IMG/VR virus record: IMGVR_UViG_3300046169_000033
Coordinates: 1 to 34,532 of that record
Direction: 5' to 3' (one strand)
Length of the DNA stretch: 34,532 nucleotides
Source of the DNA: a virus
The position numbers and the translations under genes are program-made. Below are positions 20,527-27,501 of the stretch, in pieces. Position 1 is the stretch's first letter, and each line of letters begins with the position of its first letter. The notes beneath the pieces are model-generated. The model was given only the letters and a program-made list of their open reading frames with translations, was not told the DNA's origin and searched no databases.

Positions 20527-20955
20527 TTATGACCAATCCTTAACGGCAAAGCAAGGGCAAGCTTTTCTTGCATATGAATTATGCCCAGATATTTCTTTGA
20601 TGCTGGGAAACTTGGCGCTGTATTCCACAATTAACTCACGCAAAGCTTCTTCCTGCTCTGGCGTGAAGTTATCCAGAAAAGCATCGTCAGCACAGCCGCC
20701 ACGGCCACCCACTAGGCTTACCCCTATAGATGACTTGTTTCGGCCTCTACAGTGCGCCCCTGATTGCTCTACGGGCCTACCATAGCCCACTGAGCCATCG
20801 CGGTGAATGATTGCGTGATAGCCCACATTTCGCCACCCGCGCTCCTCAACGTGCCAGCGCCTAATCTCTGCGACTACATCTTCAACAGACCGATCAGCAT
20901 ACCAGCTTGGATTTGTGGCAGTGCAGTGAATTATAATCTCGTTTATCTTTCTCAT
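20527..20955 (-). CDS. N-acetylmuramoyl-L-alanine amidase (T7 lysozyme-type endolysin)
   Basis: This encodes 142 aa. It matches the single-domain zinc amidase of T7: His10 in MRKINEIIIHCTATNP, Tyr46 in GYHAIIHRDG, and C-terminal GHNSYARKACPCF with His125, Lys131 and Cys133, corresponding closely to the zinc ligands and catalytic residues of T7 gp3.5 (17, 46, 122, 128, 130). It would cut the amide bond between muramic acid and the stem peptide. There is no N-terminal signal, so release depends on the holin encoded immediately upstream (4-bp overlap). T7's lysozyme also inhibits its RNA polymerase; none is seen here. Confidence 0.9.
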   Translation of the reverse strand: MRKINEIIIHCTATNPSWYADRSVEDVVAEIRRWHVEERGWRNVGYHAIIHRDGSVGYGRPVEQSGAHCRGRNKSSIGVSLVGGRGGCADDAFLDNFTPEQEEALRELIVEYSAKFPSIKEISGHNSYARKACPCFAVKDWS

Positions 20956-21347
20956 TTGGTTAAGCCTTTCTGCTTTTCATATGTCCTAAGACCACCAATT
21001 CCTAACATGCCGCCAAGAACAGTCAAAAGCGTTCCCATGTCAAACTCTGGCAAGGGCGGGATTTCTGTTCCCGTTAAAGCTACAAAAAAAAGGGCAACAG
21101 GCTGGCCAACAAAATGCCAACCAAAGGCAATAGCACAGATGTAACCCACGCTAGGACGCCAGCCACCTTTAAAAGCTGATCCACTTGCTGCCTCTGCTGT
21201 GTTGAGTTGTATTTGAGCGAGGGCCAAGTCTTGCGCGTGTCTATCCGACATTGTAGCAATTTCGTGCGCGAGCTTTGCCTTCTCGTCAGCATCAGGAATA
21301 AACTTGTCTAAGAGGCCAGTGACCGGCGCTATTAGCTTGTCAATCAT
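20952..21347 (-). CDS. 3-TM holin
   Basis: The ATG at 21347 (GGAG 5 nt upstream) gives MIDKLIAPVTGLLDKFIPDA, preferred over an upstream in-frame ATG. The amphipathic N-terminus (DEKAKLAHEIATMSDRHAQD) precedes W-R-P-S-V-G-Y-I-C-A-I-A-F membrane segments and the C-terminal MGTLLTVLGGMLGIGGLRTY-EKQKG signature of the holin family named for gene-transfer-agent release. It should open the inner membrane for the amidase. 131 aa, coupled to both neighbours by ATGA overlaps. Confidence 0.75.
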   Translation of the reverse strand: MIDKLIAPVTGLLDKFIPDADEKAKLAHEIATMSDRHAQDLALAQIQLNTAEAASGSAFKGGWRPSVGYICAIAFGWHFVGQPVALFFVALTGTEIPPLPEFDMGTLLTVLGGMLGIGGLRTYEKQKGLTK

Positions 21348-21544
21348 TTCTCCGAACCTAACCACACGGCAAACGCGCCCGTCATGGCCCCAGAGCAAAC
21401 GCTAATCATTGCGGATTGCTGCGTTGACAAATCATCAAGGCTCATTCCCCACTCCAAAACGCGAATGTACATTACCGTCATAACGGCCATCATAATGCGC
21501 GGCATTATTTTCCAAGCTAATATCTTTTCCATAGCTATAGTCAT
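21344..21544 (-). CDS. Small membrane protein of the lysis cluster, 66 aa
   Basis: This begins MTIAMEKILAWKIMPRIMMA, with AGAGG upstream. Two hydrophobic stretches (IMMAVMTVMYIRVL and ISVCSGAMTGAFAVWLG) indicate two membrane helices with a short polar loop. Its stop overlaps the holin start. It may act as a second holin or antiholin; family not recognised. Confidence 0.55.
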   Translation of the reverse strand: MTIAMEKILAWKIMPRIMMAVMTVMYIRVLEWGMSLDDLSTQQSAMISVCSGAMTGAFAVWLGSEK

Positions 21545-21545
21545 A

Positions 21546-21800
21546 TCAAACCTCTATGTTTATCTTAGTTCCTTGCGGTCTATCCGCTGTAGTCTTGCGG
21601 CCAAACCTATCATAAGTTTCGTTTAGATCAAATCTTTGCTTTGCAAGCGCTTCTAGGTGGCTGTGGTTGGCCCTATGCTCTTTCTCTACCCTTTGCTCTA
21701 CCAGATGCGTTTCTATGCGCTCACGCGATCTGGTTTGCTGGTGTATGTCCGACTGCACGTTAAACGGTGCGCTGCCTATGCCTGATAGCCCGTCAGCCAT
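21546..21800 (-). CDS. Small soluble virion-type protein, 84 aa
   Basis: This begins MADGLSGIGSAPFNVQSDIH directly after the upstream stop. It is strongly helical and charged in the middle (RSRERIETHLVEQRVEKEHR), likely a coiled coil, and ends in a short strand (GTKINIEV). No membrane segment. It lies between two membrane-protein genes in the late operon. Function unknown; a tail or head accessory role is inferred. Confidence 0.5.
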   Translation of the reverse strand: MADGLSGIGSAPFNVQSDIHQQTRSRERIETHLVEQRVEKEHRANHSHLEALAKQRFDLNETYDRFGRKTTADRPQGTKINIEV

Positions 21801-22283
21801 TTACCACCACCCAGCGCCTAAGCCTGTCAACCATGTGCCGCCCCCTATAATAGCCGCCAGCATTGCAAATAATAATAGTAGCAGCAGCGTTTCAAAAAAG
21901 GCCGCTTTACGCTCTTGCTGCTTATACAGAGTTTCCTCGCGCTCTTTCTTAATCTTACGCCGTAGCTCCACCATTTCGCGCCAAGTGCCATAGCCAAAGC
22001 GATTATTTAGCATTTGCTGCAAGTCTTTCTCTTGCTCTGCCAGCTTCTTTTGGTGAATGATTATCTGCAAGGCTTCTTGCTCTACAGATCCAGACGAAAA
22101 CAGTTTAGTGAAAATAGGCGGGTTCTTACGCTGCTGTTCTGCGCGGCCAAGATCCGCTGCTGCGCCATACCACTTGCCAAGCTGGCCCGCTACATCTTCT
22201 AGCTCACGGCCCGCATAAACCATTTTCTTGACAAGATTGTAGGCTTGCGTAGCCCCCGCAATAGCTGTGATAGGATCTATCAT
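21801..22283 (-). CDS. Membrane-anchored coiled-coil protein, 160 aa
   Basis: The ATG at 22283 (GGGGCGAG upstream, ATGA coupled to the 57-aa gene) gives MIDPITAIAGATQAYNLVKK. A charged coiled-coil region (IIIHQKKLAEQEKDLQQMLN, and RKIKKEREETLYKQQERKAA) ends in a C-terminal membrane helix (FFETLLLLLLFAMLAAIIGG). The layout (helical N-terminus, coiled coil, C-terminal anchor) recurs in late regions of marine short-tailed phages, perhaps for DNA ejection or lysis. No family name is certain. Confidence 0.55.
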   Translation of the reverse strand: MIDPITAIAGATQAYNLVKKMVYAGRELEDVAGQLGKWYGAAADLGRAEQQRKNPPIFTKLFSSGSVEQEALQIIIHQKKLAEQEKDLQQMLNNRFGYGTWREMVELRRKIKKEREETLYKQQERKAAFFETLLLLLLFAMLAAIIGGGTWLTGLGAGWW

Positions 22284-22453
22284 GTATCTCGCCCCACGAT
22301 AATGTATCCCAAGCATTTTGCATCAGGATGTATTCTGTATATTTTGGGATAATGATAATAAAATGACGGGCGCGGGCAGCGATACCGGCAAGCCTTATAC
22401 ATGATCCCATGCGGAAACATTCCAAAGGCAATTGATGTGAGGGCGCAAATCAT
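22280..22453 (-). CDS. Small Cys-rich protein with hydrophobic N-terminus, 57 aa
   Basis: The ATG at 22453 gives MICALTSIAFGMFPHGIMYK and then CRYRCPRPSFYYHYPKIYRI; a further in-frame Met lies inside. The hydrophobic N-terminus with cysteine could be a membrane or lipobox-like anchor, and three further cysteines follow. The ATGA overlap with the next start (22283) supports translation. TATAAT sits 7 nt upstream in place of an SD. Not recognised. Confidence 0.45.
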   Translation of the reverse strand: MICALTSIAFGMFPHGIMYKACRYRCPRPSFYYHYPKIYRIHPDAKCLGYIIVGRDT

Positions 22454-22472
22454 GGCCCGATTATATCACATT

Positions 22473-22685
22473 TTACTTGACAGCTAAATTCTGAATATCG
22501 CGCCGCATTTCCTTTTGATCGTCGCGCATTTCTTTTAAAAGTTCGTGCATCATGTCTGTTTTTTGCTCAAGAAGCTTAATCTGAGATTTACTGGTCAAAA
22601 GATTGTTAATTATCCACCATGCTGATGCAGCAAAAGCACCCGCTATGGCTATTAAAAAGCCCATGTAATCTTCAATAAACTTCAT
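22473..22685 (-). CDS. Membrane protein with coiled-coil tail, 70 aa
   Basis: The ATG at 22685 gives MKFIEDYMGFLIAIAGAFAA with one N-terminal membrane helix, then KSQIKLLEQKTDMMHELLKE and MRDDQKEMRRDIQNLA, a charged coiled coil. The topology resembles small hemolysin XhlA-like and spanin-like lysis proteins. It lies 11 bp after the 95-aa gene and may be a lysis accessory. The start could be the Met 21 nt upstream. Confidence 0.55.
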   Translation of the reverse strand: MKFIEDYMGFLIAIAGAFAASAWWIINNLLTSKSQIKLLEQKTDMMHELLKEMRDDQKEMRRDIQNLAVK

Positions 22686-22695
22686 TATTCGCGCC

Positions 22696-22983
22696 CTAAT
22701 AACCATGAACCATCAGCTTGCTGTAATCACCAGAAAGTAACTTTCCTTTGACATATTCAGAAAATTCTGGAGAACCTAATTTTAATCCACTTTCTTTCAG
22801 CCACATTTCCGCAACTACAAAAGGAATTGAAGTAACGTGACGCATATCTGATTTACGGTTATGCCCGTCTATTTGTTTTTCCTTATTAAAATCTAAAATG
22901 GCACTGACATCTTGTGAACGGCTTACGATCAGCTTGTCATCTTCTGTTTTATAAGAGGTTTTTAGACTTAGACTATCAGTCAT
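22696..22983 (-). CDS. Conserved late protein, 95 aa
   Basis: The ATG at 22983 is reached after a purine-rich stretch and overlaps the end of the preceding gene. It begins MTDSLSLKTSYKTEDDKLIV and contains SRSQDVSAILDFNKEKQIDG, HNRKSDMRHVTSIPFVVAEM and WLKESGLKLG. This block (beta start, then DMRHV-x-x-I-P) is familiar from small proteins near the capsid gene in marine podovirus-like phages. Function unknown. Confidence 0.6.
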   Translation of the reverse strand: MTDSLSLKTSYKTEDDKLIVSRSQDVSAILDFNKEKQIDGHNRKSDMRHVTSIPFVVAEMWLKESGLKLGSPEFSEYVKGKLLSGDYSKLMVHGY

Positions 22984-23146
22984 CTTTTTTCTTCTTTGGC
23001 TTTTTAGGCTTTTCTTCTGCCCGCATAGCAAACCCTAATGACATCATTAGTTTTGCTTCTTCTGCTGAAACGTCAACGATATCGCCCATTTTTGCGCGTA
23101 CACCATCAACAAATGGGCCTCTGTCAGTGATAATTTTAATTTTCAT
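22976..23146 (-). CDS. Small basic-tailed protein after the capsid gene, 56 aa
   Basis: The ATG at 23146 gives MKIKIITDRGPFVDGVRAKM, with a GDIVDVSAEEAKLMMSLGFA middle and a lysine-rich tail (EEKPKKPKKKKDD). The pattern G-D-x-V-D-V-x-x-E-E-A-K-x-L-M-x-x-G-x-A is usual for small genes following phage major capsid proteins. Possibly head completion or decoration. Its stop overlaps the next start. Confidence 0.55.
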   Translation of the reverse strand: MKIKIITDRGPFVDGVRAKMGDIVDVSAEEAKLMMSLGFAMRAEEKPKKPKKKKDD

Positions 23147-23168
23147 ATCAACCTTCCATAAGAATAGA

Positions 23169-23184
23169 GGGGCATTTCTGCCCC
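23169..23184 (-). terminator. GAAA-tetraloop hairpin after the capsid gene
   Basis: On the minus strand GGGGCA GAAA TGCCCC forms a 6-bp stem with a GNRA tetraloop, 16 bp below the capsid stop. CTCTATTCTTATGG follows, a weak T-rich run, so it may be an attenuator that keeps capsid messages more abundant than the distal lysis genes. Confidence 0.6.
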
Positions 23185-23199
23185 CCTACTATGCCTTAT

Positions 23200-24159
23200 T
23201 TAGCTTACATCAGCAATAACGCCGTGCGCTTTCTCTGAAGTAACCTGTAAACCCCACTCAGCAGAAATCAAACGGCGCTCTGACAGGCCAGTGCGAGCCA
23301 ATGGCTTCTGATTAGCAGTTTGCAAGTACGCAATCTCAGCGTAGCTTGGGTCAAGCACGAACACATCACGCGAGCGAATGTGACGGGCTGGAACGATTTG
23401 CAACTCACCAAAGTCTGAGATGTAAACATCAATTGCAGCGTTCAGCTTGCTATCTTCTGCTTCTTTGAAGCGCGTAGCGTTACCTGTGAAGGTAGAGATA
23501 GTTTGCTTCTGAGCAGATCCGCAAAGGACGATTGAAGGCGTTGCACCCTCATCCCAACAATCAGCGATAATCCCTTTAAGGAGCGCTTCTGTGATTGCTC
23601 TTTGAGTACCATCAGTTGCAGCAGCATTTGGATAGCCAGATGTTCCTGATCCTGATGTAGTACCGTCTGCACCGCCAGTGCCGCGTGAAGCATTAGTGGT
23701 CAAGAATGCTGGCAAACCAGCAGTAACGCGAGCCGTACCAGACGCCCCTGCATTGCCAGCCACATTTGACAGACACATCTTTTCCATGTCTCGCTTCATT
23801 TCAGACAACTTATAGGCGACTTGCTTGGCTACTGTCTGAGCATTAGCAACACCATTAACCGCTTGGTTTGTATCAGAAACCTCTACAACCTTAGCGCTAA
23901 TATTTGTATAGTTGCCTTTTCGCACTGCGTTTGTTGGTGCAGAGTTAGACAGCCCAACATCACCCTCTATTTGGGTGTTTGTCGCTGCTGCGGCCAAATC
24001 TACTTCAGACCATTCAAAGTAAGTATTATCAACGCTGCGCGTTCCAATAGCACTCATAAAAACGGTTTCAGTAGGCGACACTGAGGCTAAGGCTTCAGAT
24101 AAATCCTCGCGAATTGTTGAAACATCATATGTTTCATTTGTATTTGCAGTAACAGCCAT
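23200..24159 (-). CDS. Major capsid protein (SU10/DUF5309-type)
   Basis: This encodes 319 aa, start MAVTANTNETYDVSTIREDL. The N-terminal EALASVSPTETVFMSAIGTR, a YFEWSEVDLAAAATN segment, YTNISAKVVEVSDTNQAVNG and the helix KLSEMKRDMEKMCLSN match HK97-fold DUF5309 capsids. A variable glycine-serine loop follows, then DVYISDFGELQIVPARHIRS, RDVFVLDPSYAEIAYL, KPLARTGLSERRLISAEWGL and EKAHGVIADVS. It forms the icosahedral shell. AGGATACGGCA lies upstream. It is preceded by the scaffold gene, the usual order. Confidence 0.85.
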   Translation of the reverse strand: MAVTANTNETYDVSTIREDLSEALASVSPTETVFMSAIGTRSVDNTYFEWSEVDLAAAATNTQIEGDVGLSNSAPTNAVRKGNYTNISAKVVEVSDTNQAVNGVANAQTVAKQVAYKLSEMKRDMEKMCLSNVAGNAGASGTARVTAGLPAFLTTNASRGTGGADGTTSGSGTSGYPNAAATDGTQRAITEALLKGIIADCWDEGATPSIVLCGSAQKQTISTFTGNATRFKEAEDSKLNAAIDVYISDFGELQIVPARHIRSRDVFVLDPSYAEIAYLQTANQKPLARTGLSERRLISAEWGLQVTSEKAHGVIADVS

Positions 24160-24183
24160 TGCCGTATCCTTTCATTGCAAAAG

Positions 24184-25164
24184 TTAAGAGAGAAGAAAAT
24201 TAGCAACATCATCAATGCCGCCTCTTTTCTGCATCTGCGCTCTAGCTTGTTTAGATTTTGTAGCTTTTCCTGCCGTTGCTGCCCGCTTTGCTGCCGGTTT
24301 CACTACAGGCCGCGCACCTTCTGCTTTTTTAGTAGCAGCGGTTTTGGTTTGCTGTAGCTCACGCCATTTCAAAGCATCGTTCAAGATCATAACTTCTTCA
24401 GCGGTTTTCACAGTAGAAATCTGCTCATTTGTCAGATCATAGTGCTTCTTTGCTTTAGTAGTCATTTCCTTGATAAATACAGTGCGCTTTTCTGGATCAG
24501 CAAAATCAGGCATCCATTCCTGCAAACGCATAGCTTGCTGTTCAAGAAACTGATTGTGTTGCTGTTCTTCTTGGGCACGCTGCTGTTGCGCAACATATTG
24601 AGCCTTACGGTCAAAATCATTACGCTTATCAACGGCACGGCGATATTCTGCCTCTGCTTCTAAATAGCCTAGAGGGTCACTAGCGCGTAGTTCCTCTGAT
24701 GGATATTGTGGCATAGGCGGTATTTCACCGCTTTGGATTTGCTGCATCATCTGCGCAAGCATTTGACGCTCTTGGGTCACTTTTTGAGTTACTTCCTCAA
24801 CTTGCTTTTTGGCTTGCGCCGCTTCAGCCATGCCCTTTTGGATATACTTTTGCCCTGAGTACCCGCGTTTGAGTTCATCTAGGCTTACCTCTTTTTCTTC
24901 GCCATCTACTCTGACGCGATAAATAGGTTCCTCTTGAACTTCGCTTTCTTCAGCTTCTTCGTATTCCTCATCAACACTTTCTTCACTGGCATTGATCTCA
25001 GTGTCATCCACAAATTCAGCTTCAGCTTCTACCGTTTCGGGCTGACCGTCATCAGTTACCTCTACAGCATCTTCTAAAGCTTCTTGCGGATTTGGGGCTT
25101 CCATAATCAAATTTTCGGCAACAGCCCCTAAGTCATTACCGTTGATTGGGTTAGTCGTGTCCAC
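24184..25164 (-). CDS. Probable capsid scaffolding protein
   Basis: GTG start at 25164 (GAAGGGAAAG upstream) encodes a 326-aa acidic protein beginning MDTTNPINGNDLGAVAENLI. The N-terminal third is very acidic (EYEEAEESEVQEEPIYRVRV), the middle is a long glutamine-rich coiled coil (QVEEVTQKVTQERQMLAQMM, QYVAQQQRAQEEQQHNQ), and the C-terminus is basic and alanine-rich (KPAAKRAATAGKATKSKQAR). This acidic-coil-basic profile immediately upstream of the capsid gene is typical of scaffolds; no protease motif was seen. Confidence 0.75.
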   Translation of the reverse strand: MDTTNPINGNDLGAVAENLIMEAPNPQEALEDAVEVTDDGQPETVEAEAEFVDDTEINASEESVDEEYEEAEESEVQEEPIYRVRVDGEEKEVSLDELKRGYSGQKYIQKGMAEAAQAKKQVEEVTQKVTQERQMLAQMMQQIQSGEIPPMPQYPSEELRASDPLGYLEAEAEYRRAVDKRNDFDRKAQYVAQQQRAQEEQQHNQFLEQQAMRLQEWMPDFADPEKRTVFIKEMTTKAKKHYDLTNEQISTVKTAEEVMILNDALKWRELQQTKTAATKKAEGARPVVKPAAKRAATAGKATKSKQARAQMQKRGGIDDVANFLLS

Positions 25165-25399
25165 GGTGCTTTCCCTTCTTCTGAAGGAGCTTCACTGCAT
25201 CCACATCGGCTTGCAGCAAATGCTCAATTGCATTTAAGGCCCGCAGAATTGCGTGTGCCTCCTCGCGGTTGGATACGTCATCCTTACCGCTACTTGCGAA
25301 AACACTTTTTTGATGTTCTCGCAAATCTTCTATGGTTTCTCTAAACCAATCATTTTGCAGCAGAGATTGTGAGCGTTTTGCCCTTGTTTCAATATCCAC
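25151..25399 (-). CDS. Small helical protein between portal and scaffold, 82 aa
   Basis: A GTG start at 25399 (GGGAATGTCTG upstream) gives MDIETRAKRSQSLLQNDWFR. It is helical: ETIEDLREHQKSVFASSGKD, SNREEAHAILRALNAIEHLL, then LQKKGKHRGH. It overlaps the portal end by 11 bp and the scaffold start by 14 bp. Similar small genes sit in this position in marine podovirus-like genomes; function unknown. Confidence 0.6.
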   Translation of the reverse strand: MDIETRAKRSQSLLQNDWFRETIEDLREHQKSVFASSGKDDVSNREEAHAILRALNAIEHLLQADVDAVKLLQKKGKHRGHD

Positions 25400-27491
25400 C
25401 AGACATTCCCATCATTTGAGCATTATGCTCACGAATAGCATTTTGCTCCTGCTTCACGCCTTCAACGTCAACAGCAGTGCCATATTTGCCAAGGATCTCA
25501 GCAACCTTCACGGCTAAATCCTGCACCATTTCATCACGCTGCAAATCATCATCCATGCCAAGTTTGTGCATTTTATACTGCTGATCCATCTGCGCTTTTA
25601 CCATGTCAACTTGCGCTCTTGTCTGTGCCTTCATTTGCTCTGTTTGCAGGAAGGCCGCATTCGGATCTGGTTGGGGCTGTTGCGCCGCCATTTGTGCTTG
25701 CTGCTGTTGCTGCTGCATCATTTGCTGCTCAATTTCTGGAGTCATTGGCATAAAATACCTGTCTGCGTTTCTAATACCACCTAAAGCCAGCATATCTGCC
25801 ATAGTATTGCGTAGCTGTGTGAGCGTTACAACGCCGTTCTGAGGCCCGTATGTCTGATATAGCTGCTGCTGTATAGCAAATGCCTGTTGCAGCGCTACAG
25901 CGCGGTCATTTTCGCGCCCTGTGCCGATCCCGACATTAACAATGAGATCCATTTCTGCATCCCACGCTCTAGGATCTACAGGAACAAAACCACCATTTAA
26001 ACGCATAAGCTGTTCATCATCAGTGTGCTTGACCATTAACTCCAACATGCGTTGAAACAATTGACGCATACCGCCTTCAGCAAAATTGCGAGCTATAACT
26101 TCAGCTTGACCCGTTTGGCCCTCTTGAGATGCAGCAATTGCCGTTGCTGTAGAAGATTTCAAAACGTCTGGATCAAGACCCTGCGCCATTTTGCTAACGC
26201 CGGTTTTGTTATCTACCAATTGGTCAAAATACTGCATAGCCGGTAAAGTCTGACCAGCCGTGAAAGGCACTGTCATTTCAGAAACCGCAGCCGGTGATTT
26301 AACCCTGATTATTCGTCCAATTTCATTATTTAAGAGATCGTCCACCGCGACCTGACCATCTACAATTTGTAGTGCTGGATTGTTCGTCAACGCCACGTTG
26401 TCCAAAACACCCCGCAACATTGCTGTAGCAGCGTCCTGATCGTCCATAACCAAGTCAACAAGAGATGTGCCAAAAAAAGCGTGTGGCTCTGGATCGCATT
26501 CAAAGATAGCGTATGGAATGTGATCTGCTTCGTAAAAATTAAGCAGCTTGTAGGAAGATCCAGCGCAAAGGAATTGATACAAAACCGGCACACCCGATCC
26601 TTCTATATCAAGTTCCATATATGCCGTTGTTACAGTGATTTTCTTTGATGCCGTAGAGGTGTTCTCATCATCGTCATCTGTAGCGTACCCACGGCGCTCA
26701 AATTCTGCCTCATCGTCCATTGTGCTATACTGAGATCCATCAAGATCAGCTAAATCATCCAAGCTAAAACCCATAGCCAAAAGGTCAGAAACACGCATTT
26801 CTGTGCTATGACCAACGCAATAGCAATCATCTATAGAACGTGCATTTCTATCTACAAAGAAATCTTCTGGCGGCACACTTTCTATGCATAGATCGCCATG
26901 AGGCATTGACCGCGCAATTTTTACATCATGCTCTGGGGTTTCTATTTCCATTCCCATTTCATCTACAGTGATGGTCATGCGGGCTTCATGCTCTAAAACC
27001 TCTACGTCATCCTCTTTTACGATAACAGTAAACGCCTCATCAGTCAGATTAGTAAACGTGTGGATCTCTGTTTCCATGTTTTCTTTGTGGTAAACGTAAG
27101 CAATCCCCGCCTTCTTCACCATAGCATCTTGGAAAACATCGTTTAGCACACGATACCCATCATGCTGTTGAAACTTGTAGCTTATATATTGCGTAGCCTG
27201 TTCTGCTGATTGGACATCTTCTGGCCCACGCGGCACAAACTCAACAGGTTTTTCGCTTGTCAAAAAAATGCGTTGAATAGATGGCTTCATGCCACGCACG
27301 ACTTCACGGCACTTAGTTGCTACAACTCTTGACCGGCCCTCCTCAAAGCCAATGTCAACTTCCCCATCAAAGTACCGTTGAGCTTTAATTCTTTGAGGCG
27401 CTATTTCACCGTCTATGAAATCCACTGCATCTTGAATTGCTTTGGAAACAATGCTTTCAATCTGTACTTCGTCTAATGGTTCTAAGCGCAT
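25389..27491 (-). CDS. Portal protein (P22-like size, 700 aa)
   Basis: This begins MRLEPLDEVQIESIVSKAIQ. Core pieces are AQRYFDGEVDIGFEEGRSRV, VVRGMKPSIQRIFLTSEKPV (the wing and stem entry), ESVPPEDFFVDRNARSIDDC, FFGTSLVDLVMDDQDAATAM, a MAQGLDPDVLKSSTATAIAA turn and RMLELMVKHTDDEQL. The C-terminus is a long helix with a polyglutamine stretch (MMQQQQQQAQMAAQQPQPDP) and a barrel-like coil. It would form the dodecameric DNA gate and docking site for adaptors. 11 bp overlap with the next gene. Confidence 0.8.
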   Translation of the reverse strand: MRLEPLDEVQIESIVSKAIQDAVDFIDGEIAPQRIKAQRYFDGEVDIGFEEGRSRVVATKCREVVRGMKPSIQRIFLTSEKPVEFVPRGPEDVQSAEQATQYISYKFQQHDGYRVLNDVFQDAMVKKAGIAYVYHKENMETEIHTFTNLTDEAFTVIVKEDDVEVLEHEARMTITVDEMGMEIETPEHDVKIARSMPHGDLCIESVPPEDFFVDRNARSIDDCYCVGHSTEMRVSDLLAMGFSLDDLADLDGSQYSTMDDEAEFERRGYATDDDDENTSTASKKITVTTAYMELDIEGSGVPVLYQFLCAGSSYKLLNFYEADHIPYAIFECDPEPHAFFGTSLVDLVMDDQDAATAMLRGVLDNVALTNNPALQIVDGQVAVDDLLNNEIGRIIRVKSPAAVSEMTVPFTAGQTLPAMQYFDQLVDNKTGVSKMAQGLDPDVLKSSTATAIAASQEGQTGQAEVIARNFAEGGMRQLFQRMLELMVKHTDDEQLMRLNGGFVPVDPRAWDAEMDLIVNVGIGTGRENDRAVALQQAFAIQQQLYQTYGPQNGVVTLTQLRNTMADMLALGGIRNADRYFMPMTPEIEQQMMQQQQQQAQMAAQQPQPDPNAAFLQTEQMKAQTRAQVDMVKAQMDQQYKMHKLGMDDDLQRDEMVQDLAVKVAEILGKYGTAVDVEGVKQEQNAIREHNAQMMGMSGGY

Positions 27492-27501
27492 GTTGTTTCC
27501 T

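Noticed and set aside
22284-22431. 75-aa minus frame over the 57-aa gene
   Set aside because: Overlaps two better supported genes and has no coupling or SD.
25566-25842. Plus-strand Leu/Cys-rich frames inside the portal gene
   Set aside because: Reverse complements of the polyglutamine (CAG) stretch; not selected.
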